A stretch of 64,000 bases of DNA from Adiantum capillus-veneris (taxonomy: Eukaryota > Streptophyta > Polypodiopsida > Polypodiales > Pteridaceae), in contig CM043966.1 in the NCBI GenBank assembly GCA_014529385.2, forward strand, positions 44,094,537 through 44,158,536. The letters are read 5' to 3'. A program made the translations under genes and the position numbers. The notes beneath the pieces were generated by a model. The model searched no databases. It saw only the letters and a program-made list of their open reading frames with translations, and was not told where the DNA came from. The first letter of the stretch is position 1. The number at the start of each line of letters is the position of its first letter. Of this stretch, positions 23,062 to 35,462 are shown in pieces.

Positions 23062-24731
23062 TTGTCCATAAGTCATAAAAACTTAGTAGTTGGTCATGCC
23101 ATGTCATCAATTTGTGACAGGAATGGTGATAGACGATCACAGTTGGCAGAGACATGGGTTTCACTATTTTTATATGCTAATGATATAGTGTTGATTTTTG
23201 ACTCATCCAAGGGGATGCAGTGTCACTTGGATGCTTTGTACACTTTTGCCCACGATAGTGGATTGTCTGTTAACCTAAGGAGAACGAAGTTTGTGGTGTT
23301 TAGCACCACACCACTATGGATCACGAGGTCAACACCCACTTTTACATGTGGCCAAGAGATGGTGGAGTATACAGATGCATACACTAGTCTTCAGTGGACC
23401 GGTGTTTTCATATAAGACTAGATTAATGAGAGCTCATGCAGCCTTGGAGGATTGGAGAAGATGTGTTTGCAGGTTCAATTTCAAAAGCCTCGAACAAAGT
23501 TGTTGCTGCTAAGCACTCTAGTTGCTTCAGTTATGCTTAACGGGGTTCATATATGGGGACCCCCAGTGGACCACAATGGAGGATCTGGTAACATTGATGG
23601 ATGGAGATGTATGGAGAGGCCTCTAGTCTTTATGATCTCTTGGCTGATTTGGGCTAAGGCCTCAATGATGCCACATGAGATTATCCGAGCCAACGAGCTA
23701 GTTGCCCCCACCCTCTCATAGTCGAGGTCCTTACTAGATCAGTTTCCTTCATATGGGACCTCCCAGAGACAAATATGCCCGGCCATCCCTTGAGTCATCC
23801 CGACAGTACGTGCTACAGGGAGACACATCATGTTGGTATGGGCAGGTGACATCATGGTTTCAGGCACATAGTTTTGGCATGGATAGATTCCCCCCATTCC
23901 AATACTCCTTGGATGCACCCTCTCTTTCTCTCACACGGGCAGAGATCACTAGACGTATACATCAAGATTTGATTCAATTGGATACCAGAAGCACATGGAC
24001 AGAGCTGGTAGAAGAGTTGTGCACAAAGATGGCTTTCTATATAGAGCATCTTCTCCAAATAAGAGAGGATGGATATGTGATCAGAACAGCCTATATGGAT
24101 GCTTATTTATCCTATGGGATACAATGTGCTATTGGTCAGATGTGCACATCATTGAATCAACTAGAGATTGAGACTAGCATATTTAGGAGAATACTAGCAA
24201 AGGCCAAGATATGTCAGTTATGTCATATAGAGCTAGAGAGAGAGTTCCATCACGTTTGTCAGTATACTATGAGATACGAGGCCGCTTTCATTGTCTATTT
24301 AGAGAGGGATTTGGACTCTTTGCTAGAGTCATGAGATATCAAGATGAGAGATGCCTCAAGTTGCTTTTGCTAGAGCTTCACAGACAGAAGGAGAGTTGCT
24401 TGAGGAGATCAGGTAGAGGGATAAATTTTCAGAGGGAGATCATTTTAGAGCAAAGACTCGATAGCTAGATGAGCATGCTTCACAACAGACTTCAGAGCCC
24501 ACCTATACCAGATGTATAATAATTGACAAAGCCTTTCAGCTTTGGAGAGCTAGATGCCCATGTCTACTAGGGAAGCCACAACATCGATGGAGGTTCCATC
24601 ATCGGATCAAGACTATTCTAGCACAACATTTGAGATGCCCAGTGAGACTGCTTACAAAGGTGGACATCGATGAAGCTCTTTACCATCGCATGCAATACTT
24701 TCTCGGACAACATCGAATGTGGGGCATCTTC
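23062..24731 (+). pseudogene. LINE (non-LTR retrotransposon) 3' remnant
   Basis: The frame at 23062-23415 has LYANDIVLIFDSS where LINE reverse transcriptases have YADD, then NLRRTKFVVFST, the usual L-x-V-N-x-x-K-T-K block. The next pieces (MLNGVHIWGPP and, at 23753-24334, a C-terminal region) end with CQLCHIELEREFHHVCQY, the Cys-His zinc-knuckle typical of LINE ORF2 C-termini (C-x2-C..H..C). Frames shift near 23415 and 23740, with a stop at 24332. The first catalytic Asp is changed to Asn, so the RT is dead. The 5' part is missing, as usual for LINE copies. The CACTA end starts directly at 24732. Confidence 0.75.
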
Positions 24732-25659
24732 CACTACAAGAGATCGTTAAATTCCGATGTTAGATTACCAACGTCAATGGCGGCATCAGTATATGTGTAG
24801 GTAAATTCAAAGGGAGATCAAATTTCAAAAAAAAATCCAGATTTTTTATGTCGATATCGGTGCGCATTTCGATGAGTATACTGATACGCAATTTGATGAG
24901 TATATCGGCACCTGTATTGGTGGACTCTGCAAAAACAAAAATTATGGGTTTCTCCTGTTCATTTTGCTCGTTTTTCTCTTCCTCTCTTGCCCTCCTCCTC
25001 CTCACTTGCTGCAAATCTGCTACCACACAGCTTGCCGGACTTGAGATTTCCACTCATACACTGCTCTCCATCAACAAGGTAAGCTTATGTTTAAGATTCG
25101 TAGTAGATTTCTTCACTTTTGTGTGTGAGAGTAACATTGTGTATGTGTGTGTCATAGTGTGTTTTACACTACACAATATAAACACACTATATACGATGCA
25201 CACACACATTTTTCAATTCAAACAAAAACATGAAAGAAATAATAGCTTTTGTTATTTTATAAATAATATTAATTAAAAATTATCATTAACAAACAAAGAT
25301 AACGGCATTTGATTATTAAAAGAAATATTTTGATTTTGATTTATGTTAATTTATAATTAGTTCTGCTATTTTTGTGTAAGTAAATTTAGAAATTAAGAAA
25401 TTATATTGATATTTTTTTAATTGTGACTTGTCGTAGGTGTTGTAAATGTAAATTAAAAACTTTATAGTATTAGGTTCTAAGTACCTTTGATTAGGTTTAT
25501 TCTATAATTTGTAAATGGTGTTACGGCGATCACTTAGGACAAAGTGACGTTGTAAATGTAAACTTTATAGTATTAGGTTCTAAGTACCTTTGATTAGGTT
25601 TACTCGATAATTTGTAAATGGTGTTATGTCGATCACTTAGACAAAGCGATGTTATGTCG

Positions 25660-26400
25660 ATCGGATGTAGTTGTTCACTTTGGGCTATTTGCTTAATTAG
25701 GGTTAGCCCCTTAAGACTAACCATTTAGGTAATAAGTCGTTTCACCGCTTAGGATTGCTCCATATTTAGATCGATGAAGACTAGCCCCTTAATTAGAGCT
25801 AGTTGCTTACGTATTGAATCGTTTAGCCGAGCCCGCTTAGTCTTACATGCAGCTTGTATAGCTTCGTTATTTAGCCACTTAGGGCTAGTCGTGTAGGTCT
25901 AATTGGTATTCAGACGGTTTATTAGGGTTTGCCGCTTAAAGCTAGTCGCTTAGTCATTCAGGCTGGACTACTCCGTATTTAGGCCATTGAAGGTTGCACG
26001 CTTAGGACTAGCCATTAGTGTTATCCACCTTGGGATAGTCGCTTAGGTATTCAATCTCTTAGCCACGTCGCTTAGTCCTACCCCTTCTTTATCTAGCCGC
26101 TTAGCCACTTAGAACTAGTCGCATAGGGCGAATCTGTATTCACACCTCTTGATTAGGGTCAGCCACTTAGGTATTTAGTCGCTTAGTCCCACCGCCTAGG
26201 CCCACCCGCTTTGTTACTTAGCCCTTTAGCCACTTAACTAAGGCTAGTTGCTTACGGAAATCAATATTCATACCACTTAAGACTTATCTCTTAGGGCCTG
26301 CCGCTTAGGGCTAGCCACTTAGGTTAACATCCTCTTTGCCGTCAAAATGCATGTTTAAGCCTACCCACTTTGTTACTAAGGTACGGATAATCGCTTATGT
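25660..26400. repeat. CGCTTAGG-word subterminal array (copy B)
   Basis: Dispersed copies of AGCCGCTTAG, GCTAGTCGCTTAG and GGGCTAG at irregular spacing, homologous in place and wording to 13100-14110 of copy A. Confidence 0.7.
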
Positions 26401-26769
26401 GTTTGGACGTAGGAACCCTGATATATAGGCATTGACCAATAAAGATGGATCGGGCATGGCTAGAGATTGTGAGCTTGTCATGCATTGTGATGTAGCTAGT
26501 GGTGTGTACTTATAACAAGAGTGATTTTTCCATTTTGTGCATCATTGGTAGATAAAGTATGGATGATAGGATGGCCTGTCCTTGTGCGCATTGCAAGCAT
26601 CAAATCTTTCAAAAACAAAAAATCTACGATCAGCAAATACGCAATAATGGTCTCTTTCCCATAGAGTAAATACAAGATCTGCTTATCGATCTCATGGTCC
26701 AAAGGCAGTAGATCAACCCCTGCAAGTAGATATTTCTCCAATTACATCCCAAAGAAGACAATTATCAAA

Positions 26770-28590
26770 CGAACAGTCATTGATGGAGTCCATCCCACCA
26801 ATACCTGATTCCACATTTTAAGAAGTTGAGGTGGAGCAGATGTTAGACACGTTCTTTGACATGGATCCCATCATTGAAAACCTAGAAGTTGACAACATTG
26901 AAGGCAACACAGTGAACCAACCTCAGTCATCTCGTCCATATCACGGCATGATAGAAATGATAAATAGGGTGAGATGATGCAAACTCTTGCACGTATGATG
27001 TTTTACCATGGTGCAAAAAGCTCAGTTCTCCGTACTGCTTTGGAAGTGCTTAATCTGTAGTCTATCTATGGGTGGTCTAACACCTTTGTCTCAGAGATTT
27101 TTAGGTAAATATATTGTATCCTAAGCATGCCAAAGTCCAATTTACAATTCAATAATATGATCTTTGTGTTCACTTGTTGAAGTAATGAGAGGTTGCTCAA
27201 TGAGCAAATCTTGTCAGAAGGCAATTACATGCCACTACTCGTCTAGCCGCTAAAAAGCTTCTTACTAACTTGGGCTTGGATTATCACAAAACACATGCAT
27301 GCCCTAATGATTATATACTCTTTCGCAATGAATATGAAAATTTAAAACATTGTCTCAATTATGGATCAAACAGGTATAGAGAGGACACACAAGGAAAATT
27401 TGTCCCTGTAAAGATCCTTCAACACTTTTCTATCATTTCAAGCATAAAGAGCATGTTCATATGAAAGTCTATAGCCGCTTTGATGACATGGCACTCAAAA
27501 ACTAGATTGACACATGATGTGATGCGGGTACCGGATAAGACTCTTGTGCATGGAAGCACATAGAGGAAAGATGACCCACATTTAAGGATGAGCCTCGATG
27601 TATCCGTTTTGGTCTGGCAATGGATGGAGTAAACCCATATGGATTACGGAGATTTTCATGGAGCACGTGGCCTATCGCTTGGTTAATTATAATCTTCCAC
27701 CATGGCTAGCTATCAGAAGGGCCATCTGTTGTTGTCACTAATCGTCCCAAGAAACTACAAAGCAAATAACATGGACGTATATATGGCATCACTTATAGAA
27801 GAGCTCCAAATATTGTGGACAGGGATCAATGTGGTTGACATGTCCCAACCAATTGAATGACGAAATGTACATATGCAAGGCATTTTCATGTGGACCATGC
27901 ATGATTGGCCAGGCTTCGATGAGTGTTCAAGTAAGTATCTTTGAAACCCTCACGTATATGCTATTCCCGGCTATGCCAATTCTTTTGTTTTAATTTTATG
28001 AATTTTCAGGCTTGAGTTACTTGGACAATCATGCATGTACAAAATGTGGTCCTCGACTTGGATTCTGTCACTCTAATCATTTGAGCAAGACAATTTACGA
28101 GGAGCAAAGTATAGCTTTTCTTGAAGGATATGAGCTACGTGGACCAAGCATATGCAAAAATGACATGCATCCACTAAAAGCGAGCGAATGGAAAAACATG
28201 TGGCTAGAAAGGTGAGATTTTAAGCCAATTGGCATGAAAAGACTTTCTATTTTCCATGAACTCTGGTATTGGAGTGACTATGATTAATCATCTGCTCAAC
28301 CCAATGCACATTTTCAAGAATATGGGGGAGATCTTATGGAAAACCATCACTAGAAAAAGGGAGAGAAAAGTCCTAATGGATGACCTATAGGCTGTGAGCC
28401 AAATGCCATAGATGTGGCCCCAACTTAAACCCAATGGAAAGTTTGCTATACCAAAAGATCCATGGGTTGTGAGTCGCACAGAAGAGCAATAAGTGAAGAA
28501 GACTATATCTTCCTTCAAGACTCCCACTGGGTGCATGCGATGTTTGAAAACGGATTTTACTAGAGATGAAAATCTTAGTGGTCAATGAGG
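26770..28590 (+). pseudogene. CACTA TNP2 transposase, copy B (degenerate)
   Basis: Plus-strand TNP2 blocks appear in family order. An acidic N-terminus (FFDMDPIIENLEVDN) is followed by YHGAKSSVLRTALEVLNL and YGWSNTFVSEIF; then LGLDYHKTHACPNDYILFRN; then FGLAMDGVNPYG and the WPxxxLxxN region near 27610-27730. After an intron-like gap come CTKCGPRLGFCHSNHLSKTI and LRGPSICKNDMHPLKASEW, then NPMHIFKNMGEILWKTI and SRTEEQ. Many frameshifts and stops are present. The Cys pairs that would bind zinc are partly kept. It is oriented like the 24732 terminus, so it belongs to this CACTA element. Confidence 0.8.
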
Positions 28591-29050
28591 ACGATACATA
28601 CTCTCCTAGTTTTAGTTTTTATGTCACTTCGGCTGGCATGTCACCAAAGTATATGGGATCCTTTTTGTCACAGTTCACACCAGATCAAGTTGCTTATGCA
28701 CATAACCTTTGGGGAGCTGGTTCCTCTCGACCTACCATGGCCATCCCTACGACTAGTGTTTCCCCTACATCGATCGGCCCTACACCTTTGTTGACGAGTG
28801 TGTCCCCTACACTGACAATTGATTCTTCTTTGAGACAAGGTAGACATTGTTATGGAGGCGATGGGTGTTGTGGACGCAGTTCTACCAATGTGTCCACATC
28901 ACTGCCACCACTCTCTTTAGTAGACAGTTCACCGATTTTGTACACCTTGGGGATCACTTGAGCATGATCCTATCAAGGTGTATTAGACCAAGGATGGGGC
29001 TATTGTGGCGGATAGGGTCGAAAAGGCCATGCAACAGAGGATTCAACAGC
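28566..29050 (+). pseudogene. CACTA second ORF, 5' part
   Basis: A Ser/Thr/Pro-rich frame (PTTSVSPTSIGPTPLLTSVS) and, after a shift, VEKAMQQRIQQLY, which is cut by the Gag-only retrotransposon. Its continuation is the frame at 49587. No enzymatic motif is seen. Confidence 0.4.
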
Positions 29051-29280
29051 TCTATTGTAAGGTCTCTGACCCCGACAAAAAAAGAGCACCATTGTACCAT
29101 GGAATGAACATAATGGAAAAAGTTACTATTTTTAGCAGTTTTCCAAATTCTGTCATGCAACAGAGGATTCAACAGCTCTATTGTAAGGTCTCTGACCCCG
29201 ACAAAAAAAGAGCACCATTGTACCATGGAATGAACATAATGGAAAAAGTTACTATTTTTAGCAGTTTTCCAAATTCTGTC
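29029..29280. repeat. 126-bp tandem duplication across an LTR junction
   Basis: Two perfect-looking 126-bp copies (29029-29154 and 29155-29280). Each contains 27 bp of CACTA flank plus the first 99 bp of the LTR. The duplication postdates the retrotransposon insertion, because it includes the junction. Confidence 0.9.
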
Positions 29281-29845
29281 AGTGCCATGATGTTTAGAAT
29301 GTTATAAAGCTTCCAAAAGTGAATTAAAATAATTTTTGTGGAAATTTTCCAAAAATAGTAAGCTTTTGGTCACCCGACCATCTAGTTCTGACTGTCTCGA
29401 AAAACTGCACCCGTACCCCGAATTTGAAAAAAATACATTTTCGGACCCCATGGCTGCTAAATATGGCAGGTACTCGGGATTATGCACCTTAGTTCTAGCT
29501 TAGCATAGCAAGGTTTGGTATCAAAATCTGATTAAAATTGCCCGTCTAGGATTATAAAAAAAAAAATTCCTAAGGTTGTGCGGGGAGGCACCGGGGCTCG
29601 AGAGCTGTGTGGGAACCGGCTCCAAGCCACTACTGAGTTGATATGGCAAGTAGAGGGCGCCCTCACACACAGATAGGGCTCGTGGGCTACTTTCCCAGCT
29701 TGAGAGATAGTGAGTGAGTGAGTTAGAATAGCAAATGGGACACTTTGCAGCCCATGCACCCCATGCAAGTAACCCTGCCCATGAAGGCTTGAGTGGACTC
29801 AAGACCAGCATAGCAGGTGATTTCAAAATTTTGAGCTTGTGAGAC

Positions 29846-29853
29846 TATATAAG
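29846..29853 (+). promoter_or_regulatory. TATA box in the LTR promoter
   Basis: TATATAAG, with the identical box in the right LTR at 34293-34300. It is the only good TATA element upstream of the gag exon in the LTR. Confidence 0.6.
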
Positions 29854-31204
29854 AGCATGCTCACACACACACAAGCACATATATGCTCACACACACATTC
29901 AGTATACACACACACACATGCACACACACCTTGGGGAGGTGCTGCCGGCACACATAGCCTTTGGAGAAGGAGCAAAAGAGGGAAGTGCTGCCCAATTCTC
30001 ACCACAAGAAGCTCCTTTGGATCGGCAAATTGATTCAAATTCAACCCAAACTACAGTAACATAAAGCTAATTTCACATGATGTTATAATTCCTTCTATGG
30101 TTCTCATAATTCCGCTGCTAGTATGCATAATCACAGTTAAATTTCTCATTAGACACTCTCTAAATTGCTATATGATTATTCCATTGCACGTTCTTAATTC
30201 TAATTCTCAATTATGCAAACAATCAACCTCTCCTAATCATAGATTAATGTATGATTAGCAATAAGAGAATTATCCACTAAGTCATTATAGTTAATGAATG
30301 ATAGAATCAAGCCAGCAATGTGATAAGGTTAGTCTATTTCATTCTATTACCACACAATGTTTATATAGCTATGTTTAGATTCAAATTTTTCATATATTAG
30401 GATGTAATTAGTGTAATTAATTCCACAATTAATCCACTAGGAAAAAGGAATCCTCTCACCTATGCATGCGGTAAATCTACAAATCTCTATTTGCATTAGG
30501 AAGTGATTAAGCATGCCGAATTCATCTCTAGTAAAAAGATTGAGAAGAAACCTGAAATTCTTAACTATCTAGGCCAAATAATTAACCTTAGGGCCAATTC
30601 CCATAGAACAAGTAAGGTACTATCGGGAATCTCTATGTCTTGAAGTAATCAAACCTCTCGTATAAAGGGATTTTCTTATTGAAACTAATCTGTCATTTTG
30701 GTCGTATGTTTCTCTCAAATAGTAGCCCTTTTTTTTCCAAGTTGTCAATTTAAGTAGTGAGTATAAAATTGCCCCGGTAAAGAGAACTCGTTTCGGTGGT
30801 TCCCATGACCGCGAGGCTGGGACAAGCAACAGGAATGGGAAGGGAAAGGCTCCCATGGTTGACCAAGTACCCGCCAACTCACGGAGCAATGACGAGGAAA
30901 TTGTGGAGGTAGGTCACATTTTAAATTCAAGTTTTGTTTAAGTTAACATTGTATCCGATAAGTTAGAAAAGAACATATCCCTAAACATGTTGGAGAAATC
31001 CAACGGAGATCACGACATTTGATTTGAAATATATTTTAATTTCCAAGTAGGAAAGAATGATTGTTGGATATACTGTTTGAGATAGGAAAGAATGTTTTCT
31101 AGGGAAAATTTAGCTCGGCCTATTCATTTCTATTTCCAATGTTGATACTAGTCGGAACCCCCTCCTGATCATAGGGGGCAGAGTTCCTGGTTAAGGGATC
31201 TTGA

Positions 31205-31325
31205 ATCCACGTCTGCTGGTTAAGCGGTGGATACCCACGTGTGCTGGTTAAGCGGTGGGAACCCGCGTCTTGAGTTCTATGCGGTGGAAATGTCCACGTT
31301 TGCTGGTTAAGCGGTGGACATACCT
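31205..31325 (+). repeat. Hairpin-prone repeat units in the LTR leader
   Basis: The phrase TGCTGGTTAAGCGGTGG recurs about every 35 bp, each flanked by CCAC so that TCCAC can pair with GTGGA. The right-LTR copy is at about 43414-43540. It lies downstream of the TATA box and inside the proposed intron, so it would be present only in unspliced RNA. Confidence 0.6.
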
Positions 31326-31995
31326 AGTTGTATGGGCAGCTAGGCGACAACGTGAGGAGTAAACTCTCGCTGAAGGGGGGAAGTTGTACCTCCAGAACAT
31401 TGGAATTTTAATGAATAAGTTTGAGTAGAATTTTTACTAGAATTACTGTCTTGGTGCCGCTTTGCAATACTGGTTGAACGGCTGTATTAAGGAACTTGTG
31501 AATCGAAAACTAATCAATGAACTTATGTGTTGAACAACCATGTGTGGTAGTAATTAGATAACAAAAAGGAAGTGTGAGTATGGGGTGGAAAGTGGGGGCT
31601 TGGCTCGGGTTGCCAATGCCTATGAGAAGGGTGGTCCCGATTAGTCGCGAACTCTCCGTCCCCATAGTTCTATAAGTTGACGCTAGTATTACTCATTGCC
31701 CCTAGAGCGGAAAAGTTTCAAGTGTACGTGCCTCTGAAACATGGGGAAAAAGGTACTCGGGACTTCTCTCCTCTTGGAAGGTGGGTCTTAGGATCGCTAG
31801 ATAAGTTAATCACGCTTCCCCTGCGGAGTGGAACTAGATCTCGATGCTAGTAGGCTCGAGCTCGACTCACTTTGTGATGAGAGATTGTCCGCTAGATGAA
31901 CCATAAACCACTTTGTTTGCTTCCGCTGTAGATCTAGTGGCCACCAGGTTTACCATCAGATCCGTCATTTGAGACGACGGGGTGGGGACCTCATA

Positions 31996-32010
31996 CCTGG
32001 TATAATAGCT
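31996..32010 (+). promoter_or_regulatory. Primer-binding site of the Gag-only element
   Basis: TGGTATAATAGC, two bases past the left LTR, matches 10 of 12 bases of the common plant initiator-Met tRNA site. Confidence 0.5.
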
Positions 32011-35000
32011 ATAGGTTTACAAACTGGAAAATGATGTTGTTTGAAATTCTAAAGGATAGTAGGATAGCTCGTACTCAAAGCTTGAGCATGATGTTTCCCA
32101 AAATAATGACATTGGATTTGTCTAGTGGATTGTCTCCTGAGTGATGTTAAAGAGTTTTACTCGTTGAGCTTGTTGGGATTCAGTGGGTTCCACATGATGT
32201 TTTTTTGAGAAGTCGTAAGTGCGACTAGTGTTGCGGGCAGGTAGCCTATTGATGCACATAAAGTTATAAGTATGGATCATAGCTCTCAAGTAAAGTTTTT
32301 ACCATTATTTATCGGACAATTTTGGATGTATTTAATGTAATTTAAACTAATGGTGGAATGGTTAAATCCTTTGTGATAGCTGTACAGATTAAGTAGGCTC
32401 GTTAAGCCCAAAAAGTTAAATTTCTTCTTGAGTATGGAAAAGCCTAGGTTCATTTGAGAAAGAGTGCTATAGTAATGAATTTTATACCATTGGATAGGTA
32501 CCGTCTACTACGCTATATAGCGCCGTTCAAGAGAAAAAGCTTCTCCTTAAGCAAGCTCAGCCTCCAACCTTTAAAGGCGAAGGGGTTAATGTGGAGAGAG
32601 ATGCGGAAGTATAGATGGAAGCAATGGACGACTATTTTGAAGCTGCGGGAACTCAACCCGAGAACCAAACCATGCTTTCGATGTTCCGCTTGTCTGGCGA
32701 TGCCAAGATCTGGTGGAAACAACATTGCAGGGACTTGGATATCAAGGGATCTTCCCAATCATGGGAAGACATCAAGGCTGCTATGATGGAGGGATACTTA
32801 CCACCCGCTCACAAAGCCTTGAAGATGAATGAATTTTTCTCACTTCGACAGCTGACTTCTTTCGTTGAAGAATACTACTCGAAGTTCGTCACACTTCGGA
32901 GATATGCTCCTAGAATGACATTGGAACAGCAAGTAGCACGGCTCTTCCAAGGACTCATCGACCCCTTGAACAACCGACTAGAAGCTCTAAGGCCAGAAAC
33001 TTTGCAAGATGCCTTGCTAAGGGCCAAACCGTTAGCTAAAGAGATTCAGATGACTACCCAAGATAGTCAATACTATTTGTCAAAGAGGGCCAGGCCAGAC
33101 AACTGGAGTAATAGACCAATCAACCCTGCATACGACCATCGTCCGGTGGTAGCTACTACGGGAGCTACTGAGTTTCCCAATATAAGATGCTTTGAGTGCC
33201 AGGAGTATGGACATTACAAAAGCCGATGTCCAAAAAGGATTTCCCAAACATCCGGTGCTAATAATGTACCTCTGAACGTCAACGGGCGAGGTCAACCAAA
33301 CGGAAGAGGAGGCGGAGGAAGAGGAAACATAGGACAAGGAAGCGGAGCTTTCGCTAATACCGCAGTGAGACAACCAACCGTGGGTGACGAAGCTGATAAG
33401 AGAGCATCTCTGTATGTTGCAACTGCTAATCCTAGTGAGCAATAATTCAAGCACTAGGATCTCATCAAAGTTTAGAAGAATAAGACGCATAAAGCTAAAG
33501 ACTATTCTATTATCAAAGGATGTCTCTACTTTAGACAAAGGATATATGTACCTAAGTAATTACCATAGAGTTTATCCAGATGTATTCTTGATATGAGGAC
33601 ATCTCAAATTCTTCACGTTGGGGAGGTTGTAAGGTCTCTAACCTTGACCAAAAAAGAGCACCATTGTACCATGGAATGAACATAATGGAAAAAGTTACTA
33701 TTTTTAGCAGTTTTCCAAATTCTGTCAGTGCCATGATGTTTAGAATGTTATAAAGCTTCCAAAAGTGAATTAAAATAATTTTTTTGGAAATTTTCCAAAA
33801 GTAGTAAGTTTTTGGTCACTCAACCCATCTAGTTCTTACTGTCTCGAAAAACTGCACCCGTACCCAGAATTTTAAAAAAATGCATTTTCGGACCCCGAGG
33901 GGCTGCTAAATATGGCAAGTACTCGAGATAATGAACCTTAGTTCTAGCTTAGCATAGCAAGTTTTGGCATCAAAATCTGATTAGAATTGCCCATCTAGGA
34001 TTATAAAAAAAATTTCCTAAGGTTGTGCGGGGAGGCACCGGGGCTCGGGAGCTGTGTGGGAACCGGCTCCAAGCCACTGCTGAGTTGATATGGCAAGTAG
34101 AGGGCGCCCTCACACACAGATAGGTCTCATGGGCTACTTTCCCAGCTTGAGAGATAGTGAGTGAGTGAGTTAGAATAGCAAATGGGACACTTTGCAGCCC
34201 ATGCACCCCATGCAAGTAACCTTGCCCATGAAGGCTTGAGTGGACTCAAGACCAGCATAGCAGGTGATTTCAAAATTTTGAGCTTGTGAGACTATATAAG
34301 AGCATGCTCACACACACACAAGCACATATATGCTCACACACACATTCAGTATACACACACACACATGCACACACACCTTGGGGAGGTGCTGCCGGCACAC
34401 ATAGCCTTTGGAGAAGGAGCAAAAGAGGGAAGTGTTGCCCAATTCTTGCCACAAGAAGCTCCTTTGGATCAACAAATTGATTCAAATTCAGCCCAAACTA
34501 CGGTAACATAAAGCTAATTTCACGTTATGTTATAATTCCTTCTATGGTTCTCATAATTCCGCTGCTAGTATGCATAATCACAGTTAAATTTCTCATTAGA
34601 CACTCTCTAAATTGCTATATGATTATTCCATTGCACATTCTGAATTCTAATTGTCAATTATTCAAACAATCAACCTCTCCTAATCATAGATTAATGCATG
34701 ATTAGCAATAAGAGAATTATCCACTAAGTCATTATAGTTAATGAATGATAGAATCAAGCCAGCAATGTGATAAGGTTAGTCTATTTCATTCTATTACCAC
34801 AGAATGTTTATATAGCTATTTTTAGATTCAAATTGTTCATATATTAGGATGTAATTAGTGTAATTAATTCCACAATTAATCCACTAGGAAAAAGGAATCC
34901 TCTCACCTATGCATGCGGTAAATCTGCAAATCTCTACTTGCATTAGGAAGTGATTAAGCATGCCGAATTCATCTCTAGTAAATAGATTGAGAAGAAACCT

Positions 35001-35462
35001 GAAATTCTTAACTATCTAGGCCAAATAATTAACCTTAGGGCGAATTCCCATAGAACAAGTAATGTGCTATCGAGAATCTCTATGTCTTGAGGTAATCAAA
35101 CCTCTCGTATAAAGGGATTTTCTTATTGAAACTAATCTGTCATTTTGGTCATATGTTGCTCTCGAATATTAGCCCTTTTTTTTTCAAGTTGTCAATTTAA
35201 GTAGTGAATATAAAATGGCACCGGTAAAGAGAACTCATTTCGGTGGTTCCCATGACCGCGAGGCTGGGCCAAGCAACACCAATGGGAAGGGAAAGGCTCC
35301 CATGGTCGACCAAGTACCGGCCAACTCACAGACGAATGCCGAGGAAATTGTGGAGGTAGGTCACATTTTTAATTCAAGTTTTGTTTAAATTAACATTGTA
35401 TCCAATAAGTTAGGAAGGAACATATCCCTAAACATGTTGGAGAAATCCAACGGAGATCAAGG

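Larger units (their letters stand above)
29182..31995 (+). repeat. Left LTR of the Gag-only element
   Basis: A TATATAAG box at 29846-29853 puts the likely transcript start about 690 bp in, so R+U5 is unusually long (about 2.1 kb). The first gag exon copy is at 30768-30908. A set of about four CCACGT(C/G)TGCTGGTTAAGCGGTGG-type units lies at 31205-31325. Confidence 0.85.
30768..33445 (+). pseudogene. gag: Spliced gag starting inside the LTR
   Basis: Exon 1 (30768-30908, 47 codons) lies in the LTR. Its start here is ATT, but the right-LTR copy (35215-35355) has ATG and reads MAPVKRTHFGGSHD. Both copies stay open and end at GTGGAG/GTAGGT. Exon 2 follows a GGATAG acceptor ending at 32497 and opens in phase 0 with VPSTTLYSAVQEKKLLLKQA, then QPPTFKGEG. 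The retrotransposon Gag domain follows (MFRLSGDAKIWW, ARLFQGLIDPLNN). A CCHC zinc knuckle (CFECQEYGHYKSRC, C-x2-C-x4-H-x4-C) begins at 33188, with a Gly/Arg-rich tail. Total would be about 362 residues. There is one in-frame TAG at 32612, where a Trp codon would fit the family, besides the lost start. The 1,589-bp intron contains the primer-binding site. Confidence 0.7.

Noticed and set aside
29005-29307. A 100-codon gene with an internal repeat (QQRIQQLYCKVSDPDKKRAP)
   Set aside because: It arises from the 126-bp junction duplication and reads from CACTA flank into the LTR.
29839-30044. Short Cys/Val/Thr-rich frames in both LTRs
   Set aside because: They come from CACACA tracts in the leader and are not conserved as proteins.
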